In this document: piece after piece, positions 7,425 to 15,477 of the stretch
How positions within the stretch are numbered: position 1 is the first letter of the stretch
Layout of the letters: every line of letters begins with the position of its first letter
Assembly: GCA_017544805.1 (NCBI GenBank)
Contig: JAFYDK010000077.1
Location: 1 to 33,571, forward strand
DNA length: 33,571 nucleotides
Source of the DNA: Bacteroidales bacterium
GTDB lineage: Bacteria > Bacteroidota > Bacteroidia > Bacteroidales > UBA3824
Direction: 5' to 3'
Made by a program: the position numbers and the translations under genes
Notes under the pieces: generated by a model
The model's input: the letters and a program-made list of their open reading frames with translations, nothing else
Told to the model about the DNA's origin: nothing
Databases searched by the model: none

Positions 7425-7958
7425 ATGAAAATTTTGCTTCATGCTTGTTGTGCGCCTTGTAGTGCTCCTATTTTGGAAAAGCTTATGAATGAGGGTATTA
7501 AACCGGCGATTTTTTATTATAATCCTAACATTTTCCCTAAAGAGGAATATGAAATTCGCCGCAATGAATGTGAAAAATATTCTCAAAAATTGGGAATCGA
7601 AATGATTGAAGGACCATACGAACACGAAAAATGGTTGGAAGAAATTAAGGGGTTTGAGAACGAACCCGAAAGGGGAGGCCGTTGTTTGAGATGTTTTAAA
7701 ATGCGGTTGAAACTTACCGCTAAAACCGCTCAGGAAAAAGGTTTTGACACTTTTGCAAGTACGCTTTCTTCTTCACGTTGGAAATCTTTGGAACAAATTG
7801 ACGAGGCAGGTTTTTATGCGCAGTCTTTGGCTCAAAACGTTAATTATTTGGCAAAAAATTGGCGCAAAGGAGGTTTGCAACAGCGCAGAAACGAGTTGTT
7901 GAAAGAAAACGGCTTTTATAATCAACTTTATTGCGGATGCGAATTTTCGTTAAGATAA
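7425..7958 (+). CDS. queH: Epoxyqueuosine reductase QueH
   Basis: 177 aa. QueH carries out the last step of tRNA queuosine synthesis, reducing epoxyqueuosine, and replaces QueG in many bacteria. Metal/Fe-S cysteines are visible: HACCAPC at residues 6-12, GGRCLRC at 84-90 (C87, C90) and YCGC at 169-172. The short length and the cysteine order fit the QueH (former DUF208) family. It is a cytosolic enzyme. Upstream (7343-7424) is an AT-rich gap with no clear promoter box; downstream, the arabinofuranosidase has its own promoter-like sequence inside and after the queH 3' end, so co-transcription is not required. Confidence 0.93.
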   Translation: MKILLHACCAPCSAPILEKLMNEGIKPAIFYYNPNIFPKEEYEIRRNECEKYSQKLGIEMIEGPYEHEKWLEEIKGFENEPERGGRCLRCFKMRLKLTAKTAQEKGFDTFASTLSSSRWKSLEQIDEAGFYAQSLAQNVNYLAKNWRKGGLQQRRNELLKENGFYNQLYCGCEFSLR

Positions 7959-7970
7959 AATTAAAATTTT

Positions 7971-8002
7971 TTTGCTTTTCTGAAAAAAAATCATTTTCTT
8001 TG
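7971..8002 (+). promoter_or_regulatory. Probable promoter for the GH51 gene
   Basis: TTTG at 7971-7974, 20-bp spacer, then TTTCTTTG at 7995-8002. The -7 box lacks the initial TA but keeps TTTG and the correct spacing. The ATG is 39 bp further on. Confidence 0.45.
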
Positions 8003-8041
8003 TGTGAAAATTTAACACTTAATATTCAATTTTTTTATCAG

Positions 8042-10072
8042 ATGAAAAAACAGTTATTTTTAGGTGCTTTGGCGTTGTCATGCGTATTATCGACAAACGC
8101 TCAAAATCAGCACGTTATGGAGGTTAATACCTCGAAACAAGGGGCGTCGGTTCAACCGACAATGTACGGTATTTTTTTCGAAGACATTAATTATGCTGCT
8201 GACGGCGGTCTTTATGCTGAAATGGTGAAAAACCGTTCGTTTGAATTTCCTCAAAATCTTATGGGTTGGCGGACTTTCGGCAACGTTGAAGTCAAAGATG
8301 ACGGACCTTTTGACAAAAATCCTCATTATGTGCGACTTCGTTACGCCGGTCATCCTCACAAACACACAGGAATCGAAAATGAAGGATTTTTCGGAATTCC
8401 TATTAAGGAAGGTGAAGAATACAGATTTTCTGTTTGGGCAAGGTGTCCTGAAGGCGGAAAATCAACTATTCTTGTTCAAATCGTAGACAATGCTTCGATG
8501 GGTGAGACTCAAGAACAAGAGGTTTGTTACGTTGATGTTGAGGGAACTCAATGGAAAAAATACACGGCTAAATTCAAAGGAAAAGTTACAAATTCGAAGG
8601 CTTCGATGCGAATTTTCTTGCGCGGTTTTGACAAACAACCTATCGTTACAACCGACCTTGAACACGTATCTCTCTTTCCTACTGACACTTGGAAAGGTAG
8701 AGAAAACGGTATGAGAAAAGATTTGGCTCAGGCTCTTTACGATATGAAACCGGGTGTTTTCCGTTTTCCGGGCGGCTGTATCGTTGAAGGTACGGATTTG
8801 GAAAGCCGTTATCAGTGGAAAAATTCGGTAGGTCCGGTTGAAAACCGCAAGCTCAACGAAAACCGTTGGCATTATACTTTTGATTTCAGATTTTATCCTG
8901 ACTATTACCAAAGTTACGGTTTGGGATTTTTTGAATTTTTCCAACTTTGTGAGGATTTCGGTTCAGAACCTTTGCCGGTGATAAGTTGCGGTCTTGCGTG
9001 TCAGTTTCAGAACGAGAACAAAGAGTTTGGTAAACCCGACATGGAGGCGCATTGTTCGATGGATAATTTGCAGCCGTATATTCAAGACGCTTTGGATTTG
9101 ATAGAGTTTGCAAACGGTGACAAGTCAACGAAATGGGGAAAAGTCCGCGCTGAAATGGGACATCCCGAACCTTTCAATTTGAAATTTTTAGGTGTTGGAA
9201 ACGAACAATGGGACTACAAGGATAATCCTGTTTTCACCGAAAGATTGAAGAAATTTTCTGACGCTATCCGTGCTAAATATCCGAATATCAAGTTAATAGG
9301 AACTACAGGACCTGATTCGGAAGGCGAAAAATTCAATATGTTGCAACCCAAAATGAAAGAAATTGGCGTAGACCTTTACGACGAACATTTTTACAGACCT
9401 GAATCGTGGTTTTTGGATTCTGTAAACCGTCATCGTTATGACAATTATGACAGAAAAGGTCCGAAAATTTTTGCGGGCGAATATGCTTGTCACGGAAAAG
9501 GTAAAAAATGGAATCATTTTGAAACTTCACTTCTTGAAGCCGCTTTTATGACGGGAATCGAGAGAAATGCTGACGTTGTTCACATGGCAACATACGCGCC
9601 TTTGTTTGCTCATGTTGAAGGTTGGCAGTGGAGACCCGATGCTATTTGGTTTGATAACTTAAATTCCTTTAAAACAGTGTCTTACTACGTTCAGCAAATG
9701 TATTCTTTGAACAAAGGCACTAATGTTTTGCCGCTTTTGATGAACAAAAAAGTTGTTGCGGGCGACAAAGACCAAGACGGACTTTTTGCAAGTGCGGTTT
9801 TGGACAACAAGGAAAACGTTGTTATCGTAAAAGTTGTTAATACGAGCAAATCTTCACAGGCTATCAAATTGAATTTGAACGGTTTGAAAGGTAGCCATGA
9901 TGTTGAAACCATAACGCTTGTTTCTTCTGATATGGATGCTGACAATTCACTTGAAAATCCCAGCAGAATTACTCCGCAAAAGGGCTCTATGAAGGTTTCA
10001 GGTGCAAAAGTTGCCGTTTTGGAAGATAATGTTCCGGCAATGTCATTCAGAATTTACAGAATCAAGAAATAA
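8042..10072 (+). CDS. Secreted GH51 alpha-L-arabinofuranosidase
   Basis: 676 aa from ATG 8042, chosen because it begins with a signal peptide (KK, hydrophobic 5-17, cleavage after about STNA). The longer in-frame start at 7931 overlaps queH and places the signal peptide internally. The enzyme removes arabinofuranosyl groups from plant arabinans and arabinoxylans in the periplasm or outside the cell. Motifs: MYGIFFEDINYAADGGLYAE near the N-terminus of the mature protein, FRFPGGC, then GVGNEQ with the likely acid/base E388, and IFAGEYACHG with the likely nucleophile E480. An extra beta domain (about 60-210) precedes the barrel and a beta-sandwich ends the protein. No SusC/SusD pair or other glycosidase is adjacent, so it is not visibly in a polysaccharide utilisation locus. 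Confidence 0.94.
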   Translation: MKKQLFLGALALSCVLSTNAQNQHVMEVNTSKQGASVQPTMYGIFFEDINYAADGGLYAEMVKNRSFEFPQNLMGWRTFGNVEVKDDGPFDKNPHYVRLRYAGHPHKHTGIENEGFFGIPIKEGEEYRFSVWARCPEGGKSTILVQIVDNASMGETQEQEVCYVDVEGTQWKKYTAKFKGKVTNSKASMRIFLRGFDKQPIVTTDLEHVSLFPTDTWKGRENGMRKDLAQALYDMKPGVFRFPGGCIVEGTDLESRYQWKNSVGPVENRKLNENRWHYTFDFRFYPDYYQSYGLGFFEFFQLCEDFGSEPLPVISCGLACQFQNENKEFGKPDMEAHCSMDNLQPYIQDALDLIEFANGDKSTKWGKVRAEMGHPEPFNLKFLGVGNEQWDYKDNPVFTERLKKFSDAIRAKYPNIKLIGTTGPDSEGEKFNMLQPKMKEIGVDLYDEHFYRPESWFLDSVNRHRYDNYDRKGPKIFAGEYACHGKGKKWNHFETSLLEAAFMTGIERNADVVHMATYAPLFAHVEGWQWRPDAIWFDNLNSFKTVSYYVQQMYSLNKGTNVLPLLMNKKVVAGDKDQDGLFASAVLDNKENVVIVKVVNTSKSSQAIKLNLNGLKGSHDVETITLVSSDMDADNSLENPSRITPQKGSMKVSGAKVAVLEDNVPAMSFRIYRIKK

Positions 10073-10080
10073 TAGTTGCA

Positions 10081-10106
10081 AACGGGGGGAGACCCCCGTT
10101 TTTTTT
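10081..10106 (+). terminator. Terminator of the GH51 gene
   Basis: AACGGGGG (10081-10088) pairs with CCCCCGTT (10093-10100), 4-nt loop, T-run to 10106. It ends 11 nt before the next ATG. Confidence 0.94.
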
Positions 10107-10117
10107 AGAAAAGAACA

Positions 10118-10564
10118 ATGAGGATAGTATTTTCGTTAATAGTTTTGTTTTGTGTTTCATGTTCTATCAGCTTTAATAATTTTGTGCAAGTAGTTGATAC
10201 TGAGTATTTTTATGAAAATATTTGCAGTATTGACACCGCACTGAAAGATTTTAAAGTGATAGGAGAGAAGCCGCATATTTGTTTTTTTTATGACGATTAT
10301 GTTGTAAATTGCGAAAAACAAGCAAAAATTTTTAATGAAGTAGCTTCAAAATATTCTCCGTATATGAATTTTTATGCGGTGAATGTTTCAGAAAATGCTG
10401 TTTTGGCAGAAATTTTAACTATCTCTCATGGAGAAAAATTGCCGCAAATCGGGATTTTTCCGCCTAAACGTCAGTTTGAAATCATTAAATGCAACGGTAA
10501 TCTTATGGATTACAATACGTTGTCGCAATATTTGGAAAATACTTTCGGAATAAGTGGTTTGTGA
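10118..10564 (+). CDS. Thioredoxin-fold lipoprotein-like protein lacking CXXC
   Basis: 148 aa. A hydrophobic N-terminus ends in CVSC (C15), so it is a likely lipoprotein or membrane-tethered periplasmic protein; the lipobox is imperfect. Residues about 51-145 follow the thioredoxin order: a KPHICFFYDD strand, an active-site position, a helix, an MNFYAVNVSENAVLAE strand-helix, and a cis-proline region KLPQIGIF with P109. Where thioredoxins have WCGPC this protein has YVVNC, keeping only C65. A classical dithiol redox role is therefore unlikely; a structural or single-cysteine role is an inference. The next gene starts directly at its stop, so the two are translationally coupled. No promoter is visible between the upstream terminator and this start. 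Confidence 0.75.
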   Translation: MRIVFSLIVLFCVSCSISFNNFVQVVDTEYFYENICSIDTALKDFKVIGEKPHICFFYDDYVVNCEKQAKIFNEVASKYSPYMNFYAVNVSENAVLAEILTISHGEKLPQIGIFPPKRQFEIIKCNGNLMDYNTLSQYLENTFGISGL

Positions 10565-10566
10565 TT

Positions 10567-11547
10567 ATGAATTTTTTTACAGAGGTTGAAATCGGAAAAT
10601 CGGAAATCAAAATCGATTACAATTCCAAAATTGTATTTATCGGTTCGTGTTTTGCGGAAGATATTAGTGCGTATTTTGAAAATGCCAAATTTCAAGTTTT
10701 GAAAAATCCTTCCGGCATTCTTTATAATCCGCTGTCAATTAGGGAGATGATAAAAAATGTTTTGAATAAAAAGCGGTACGGGGAAAATGATTTTTTTTAT
10801 AGCGGAGAGCTTTATAATTGTTATGATTTTCACGGAAGGTTTTCTCATGGAGATTTGTTTACGGCAATAAATCAAGTGAATGAGAGTTTTGAAAAGGCAT
10901 ACGTTTTTTTCAAGGAAGCGGACGTTTTTTTTATAACGCTTGGCTCGGCGTTTGTGTATTTTCTTAGAGAAAATTCTATGCCTGTTGCTAATTGTCATAA
11001 ACAGAATCCGAATGTTTTTTTTAGGCGGTTGATAACAGTGGACGAGGTGCAAAATGCTGTTAATGAGATAGTTGAAACGATTCATAAAATTAATTCTAAG
11101 GCGCGGATAGTTTTTACGGTGAGTCCTTTGAGGCATTTTAGGGACGGTGCGCACAACAATAATCTCTCGAAATCTACGTTGCAGTTGGGTACAGTTTTTG
11201 TTGAGAAAAGTTATGAGTTTGTTGAATATTTTCCGTCTTTTGAGATAGTAATTGACGAACTTAGGGATTACCGTTTTTATGAAAAAGATATGATTCATTT
11301 GTCAGAAGTTGCGCGCGAGTATATTTGGCAAAAAATAAAGCAAACTTATTTTTCTGACAATGTATCTTTACAGGTTGAACGTGTTGAAAAGTTCATGAAA
11401 TCGGTCAATCACAAGATAGAAAATCCGTTTTCTTTGGCCTCAAAGACCTTTTGTAAACGGAATATTTTTTTAGCAGAGAGTTTAGAGTCTGAAATTCAGG
11501 GTCTTAACCTCGAAAAAGAAAGAAAATATTTTTTAGAATTTTGTTGA
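10567..11547 (+). CDS. GSCFA domain protein
   Basis: 326 aa from ATG 10567, two bases after the preceding stop; a GTG at 10561 is an alternative start overlapping that stop. The name-giving motif is visible as FIGSCFAEDI (about residues 26-35), and TVSPLRHFRDGAHNNNLSKS is typical of the family. The later part includes RFYEKDMIHLSEVAREYIW, where a D-x-x-H-like arrangement (DMIHLS) recalls SGNH/GDSL hydrolases, with the S of GSCFA as possible nucleophile. The substrate is unknown; an acyl-ester hydrolase or transferase on glycans is a reasonable inference. There is no signal peptide. It is in an operon with the thioredoxin-fold protein upstream. Confidence 0.88.
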   Translation: MNFFTEVEIGKSEIKIDYNSKIVFIGSCFAEDISAYFENAKFQVLKNPSGILYNPLSIREMIKNVLNKKRYGENDFFYSGELYNCYDFHGRFSHGDLFTAINQVNESFEKAYVFFKEADVFFITLGSAFVYFLRENSMPVANCHKQNPNVFFRRLITVDEVQNAVNEIVETIHKINSKARIVFTVSPLRHFRDGAHNNNLSKSTLQLGTVFVEKSYEFVEYFPSFEIVIDELRDYRFYEKDMIHLSEVAREYIWQKIKQTYFSDNVSLQVERVEKFMKSVNHKIENPFSLASKTFCKRNIFLAESLESEIQGLNLEKERKYFLEFC

Positions 11548-11574
11548 AAATTCAAAATGAAAGTATTAACTTTG
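11544..11574 (+). promoter_or_regulatory. Promoter of the surface-protein operon
   Basis: TTG at 11544-11546, a 20-bp spacer, then TAACTTTG at 11567-11574, 22 bp before the ATG. The -33 part overlaps the stop of the GSCFA gene. Confidence 0.8.
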
Positions 11575-11596
11575 TTCAACCAAAATATAGAAAACT

Positions 11597-14500
11597 ATGA
11601 AAACGAAATATATTTTATTTACGATAATTTTCTCTTTTGTCCTTGGTCTGAAAGGTTGGGGGCAAGGATATACAATATCAAATACTTCTCCTACTGTAGT
11701 TTATGGAAATAAACTTTCTGATGATTTGACAATCACGGCTAATTTTACCGGAACGGGTACAATTGAAGACCCTAATGGTAGCATAGATAATATTTCTTCT
11801 GTTTCTAATGGTTTAAATATTGTAACTAACAACAATATTATTAGCGATGGTATTTATACTTTCAGAGGGATAAAAAGTAATGGTGGTAGTGTTGGATCTA
11901 TGCCGGTTTACGTTTCACTTTCTCCGCGCATGATAAAAGTTGATCCTATAGCCCCCGGTTTTATAGTTGAGAAGGAATATGACGGAACGACTGATGGCGT
12001 TTGTGACGCAGACGAAATAACTGAAGGTGATAAGATATATAAAAAAGTTAATTTTAGTTATTGTGATGCAAGTGGAAATATTGATGAAACTAAGCCTGCT
12101 ATCGTTGGTGACGATAAAGTTTATATCGAAATTAAAAGTATAAAATATAAAAACAAAGATGTTGAGTTTAATACAGACGGAACGATTAGTAGTGAGAAAG
12201 AAGTAGAGGTCGAGTATGGTGATTTATTGGTAAAAGAAGGAAATTATGGTTGTCTTGATGTTAATAAAAAAGTAACATATAAAGTTGGTAAAATTACACA
12301 AAAAAAAGTATCTCCTATATTGGCTAATTATGAAAAAGAAAAGGTCTATAACAATGACGCAACAGTAAAAGGTGCAGAGAATACGAATTATGTTGATTTA
12401 TCGGGTTTAGCTCTCGGTGATGAAAATATTAGAGCAGCTGCATCATATCAGTATTCTGATGCAAAAGTTTTGCGTGATGCTAATGGTAATGTTGAAAATA
12501 ATCCTATAACTATTTCTGTTGAACTTGGAAAAACACCAGATGAAAAAAATTACATTTTGAATTATGCAACTACCGATCCTGATTTGCAAGTAACTGGAAA
12601 TGGAACTTCTAAATTGACTATTGTTGATAATGGCGGTAAGATTAAACCTATACAAGAATCTATAAGTTGGACTGATAAGATAAAAAGTAAGAAAATTACT
12701 CAAAGTGGTAATAGTTATTATGAAATTTCAGCATACGGCATGACAATTGAAGAAGCTATCGGTGCTTCAATCGTATCTAACAATAGTTTTGATAATGAGT
12801 ATACTTATAGTTATACTTGTAATGGAAATTCTGTTAATATTGCTAATACGGTTTTAGAAGTTGGTGACTATACATTGAAAGTCGTTTGTACACCTAATAA
12901 CCCAAATTTTGAAACGATAGATAGCGAATTGAATTTTAGGGTTTTAAATGTATTGAATATGTGGTATGATCCTTCGGGATCAAATTCAGGAATGTATGGT
13001 GATGTACAAATTGGCGATGGTGGAATTGAGTGTAAACCGCGAATAGATATTTCAGGAACGGGTGCTGATTTGGAGTGTACATATTATATTAAGAAGGATG
13101 GCGAAACGGAATATAAAAAAATTGATATAAACGGTGAAGATAATATTCCATATGTAGGAAATTATTATTTGAAATGTGAAGTTGTAGATAAAAATAATTT
13201 TTTTACCAGTATTGATGTAACTCCGCTTGAACTGGCTTTGTCAGTTACTCCGAGAAAAATTACGATAAAAGAACCTGTAATAAAAAAATCTAAACCTTAT
13301 GACGGAACCTCTGATGTTATAATCGAAGAAGGTGTTAGTTTTAATGGAATTTTGGTTAAAGACGAGAGTAAAATTTCTATTAGCACTTATGGTAATTATT
13401 ATCAAAATGATGAAGAAGTTTCAAATGCAGGTAGTAATTATGTGATGTTGATAAAAGCAGAGTGCACTGCCGATGCTGAACTCATGGCTAATTATCAAAT
13501 AGTTACAGATAAGGCAATTTTTGAAAATGGTGTTAAGTATTATGAGGGAGTAATAACCAAATGTCCTGTCAAGGTTAAGTTTCAGGATTATGTCAAAGAG
13601 TATGGTGAGTCAGCAGTAAACAAAGATATTTGTGCAACCCTCGAACCTGTTATCATACAGAATAAAGAATATCAGCTTAAGAATTACGCATTTGAATATC
13701 ATACTGATAATAGTTCAGTTTGGTGGAAAGATAATGAGATGATTGATGTTGGAGAATATGATATAAAGGTGAGTGTAAAATTTACTGATGCAGAGGCAAT
13801 TAATTTTGCACAAGCTTTTGAAAATTACAACGAAACACAACATCATGTTAAAGTTACTCCTAAGACACTGACTCTTAGCGATTTAGGAATTGCAGATAAA
13901 ATTTATGACGGAGAAAAAACAATTCATGAAGAGCAAATAAAGGATCCTGAATTGTTTGGTGTTATTGATGGTGAAGATGTAGAACTTGAGCGTGCTTCAA
14001 CACCGGAATATCCTTCTGCTGAAGCTCAACTTTATAAAAATATTCCGGTTGAATATCAAATCATTGGTTCTCAAGCCAAGAATTATCAGTTAGATGCAAA
14101 TGGTGCAAAGCAGATAACGCTTTATGCTGATTCTAAAATTACGATATTCGAGTTTGAGTACAATATACAACACGACGAACAGGGAGTCTATCAATTAGTC
14201 TACGGAAATTCAGTCTTGGGTGAAGATATAAAAGTTATAAACCCTCTTGACGAAAATCAAGTTATTGAGTATTGGATTAGTGATATTAATAAGACGGGGG
14301 ATATGTTGACTCCGAGAACTGATCCAAGACTTGTTACTGTTCGTCTTACGCAGTTCGGTATCCTTGTTAAGAGCGAGGAGATAAAAATTTATGTGGATAA
14401 GTTAAAGCTTATTCCTTCCGAACCGGAGATTTCTCATGTGAAATATTATGACGGAACCTCCACTGTAAAATTGACAGGTTCAAAAAGTACTTTTATAAAT

Positions 14501-15472
14501 CGTGTCGGTGATGATGATGTTTTTGTGAGAACTCAGACTCAGACATACGATTCGCCTGATATTGCCTCGGGCAAAACTATAAACGTAGTCTTTGAAACTT
14601 ACGGCGGTGATTGGCAGAGTAAATATTATCCGCCTGATAATATTGTTTATACTGATGGTGTAATTACTACACCCGATATTGATTTTATATCTTTGGGTGT
14701 TACGGCAAACGGATATTGTGAAAATGAATCGGTTACTGTAACCTTTGACGTTATCAGCGGTATGCCACTGACCTATACGATTTTGTTTCCTGAAGAAGCA
14801 AAGGATATTGGTTTTAAGGATATTGTAGAGGAAAAACTGCCCGGTGTTTTTGGACCGATGTCAGTTCAATTCCCTGTGCCTGAGGGAGTTTCTGCCAACG
14901 AGTTTGAATGTGAAATCATCTTGTATGATGCTTACGGAAAATCCAAGAGCGGAAGATTTAAATTCGTTTTGAATTATTCGGGAAGTGTTATGCTTTCTAA
15001 ATTCAACGATGTCGTGGCGATTAATAATTATGAAGGGCTATTCTATAATTACCAGTGGTATAAGAACGGAGAAATTTTGGAAGGTGAAACCAAGCAATTT
15101 TTCAATGACTTGCCATGTCTTTACGGAAGTTATAGTGCTGAAATTACGATGATTGACGGAAGAAGAGTTTGGGTTTGCCCTGTCTTTTATGATAAGCGCT
15201 CAGAAATTTCAAAGTCTGCTGTAGTTTCCAAAGTGAATGTTTATCCTAATCCTGCCCGGGTTATGGAACCGATTACCGTGGAGCTTGTCGGGGTGCCCAA
15301 CTTAGAAGCCTTGAAGCCGGTAATATATGTGTATAATTCTTTGGGTACTTTAGTTGATAAAATTACAAATGCAGTTGATATAAATTATCTTAATCTTTCC
15401 AAAGGAAATTACACGGGAGTTGTTTTTCTTGGTAACGTTAGGCTTACTTTTAAGTTAATTGTCAGAAATTAG
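11597..15472 (+). CDS. Large T9SS-exported YDG/MBG-repeat surface protein
   Basis: 1291 aa. A signal peptide (MKTKY, hydrophobic to about residue 20, cleavage near GWGQ) starts the protein. The body contains repeated beta-rich YDG/MBG-type units, marked by EYDGTTDG (about residue 126), VYNNDAT (about 249), PYDGTSDV (about 567), IYDGEKTI (about 768) and YYDGTSTV (about 950). An Ig-like part with YQWYKNGEILEGE comes after residue 1030. The C-terminal roughly 80 residues, beginning VNVYPNPARV (about 1213) and ending in a VFLGNVRLTFKLIVRN strand, are a type A T9SS sorting domain. The protein should therefore cross the outer membrane through the type IX system and be anchored or released at the surface. 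No enzymatic domain is seen, and an adhesin or structural role is inferred. It is the first gene of a three-gene operon. Confidence 0.9.
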   Translation: MKTKYILFTIIFSFVLGLKGWGQGYTISNTSPTVVYGNKLSDDLTITANFTGTGTIEDPNGSIDNISSVSNGLNIVTNNNIISDGIYTFRGIKSNGGSVGSMPVYVSLSPRMIKVDPIAPGFIVEKEYDGTTDGVCDADEITEGDKIYKKVNFSYCDASGNIDETKPAIVGDDKVYIEIKSIKYKNKDVEFNTDGTISSEKEVEVEYGDLLVKEGNYGCLDVNKKVTYKVGKITQKKVSPILANYEKEKVYNNDATVKGAENTNYVDLSGLALGDENIRAAASYQYSDAKVLRDANGNVENNPITISVELGKTPDEKNYILNYATTDPDLQVTGNGTSKLTIVDNGGKIKPIQESISWTDKIKSKKITQSGNSYYEISAYGMTIEEAIGASIVSNNSFDNEYTYSYTCNGNSVNIANTVLEVGDYTLKVVCTPNNPNFETIDSELNFRVLNVLNMWYDPSGSNSGMYGDVQIGDGGIECKPRIDISGTGADLECTYYIKKDGETEYKKIDINGEDNIPYVGNYYLKCEVVDKNNFFTSIDVTPLELALSVTPRKITIKEPVIKKSKPYDGTSDVIIEEGVSFNGILVKDESKISISTYGNYYQNDEEVSNAGSNYVMLIKAECTADAELMANYQIVTDKAIFENGVKYYEGVITKCPVKVKFQDYVKEYGESAVNKDICATLEPVIIQNKEYQLKNYAFEYHTDNSSVWWKDNEMIDVGEYDIKVSVKFTDAEAINFAQAFENYNETQHHVKVTPKTLTLSDLGIADKIYDGEKTIHEEQIKDPELFGVIDGEDVELERASTPEYPSAEAQLYKNIPVEYQIIGSQAKNYQLDANGAKQITLYADSKITIFEFEYNIQHDEQGVYQLVYGNSVLGEDIKVINPLDENQVIEYWISDINKTGDMLTPRTDPRLVTVRLTQFGILVKSEEIKIYVDKLKLIPSEPEISHVKYYDGTSTVKLTGSKSTFINRVGDDDVFVRTQTQTYDSPDIASGKTINVVFETYGGDWQSKYYPPDNIVYTDGVITTPDIDFISLGVTANGYCENESVTVTFDVISGMPLTYTILFPEEAKDIGFKDIVEEKLPGVFGPMSVQFPVPEGVSANEFECEIILYDAYGKSKSGRFKFVLNYSGSVMLSKFNDVVAINNYEGLFYNYQWYKNGEILEGETKQFFNDLPCLYGSYSAEITMIDGRRVWVCPVFYDKRSEISKSAVVSKVNVYPNPARVMEPITVELVGVPNLEALKPVIYVYNSLGTLVDKITNAVDINYLNLSKGNYTGVVFLGNVRLTFKLIVRN

Positions 15473-15477
15473 AGATT

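Noticed and set aside
7931..8041. 37-residue extension of the GH51 protein
   Set aside because: It overlaps queH and would bury the signal peptide; ATG 8042 is the sensible start.
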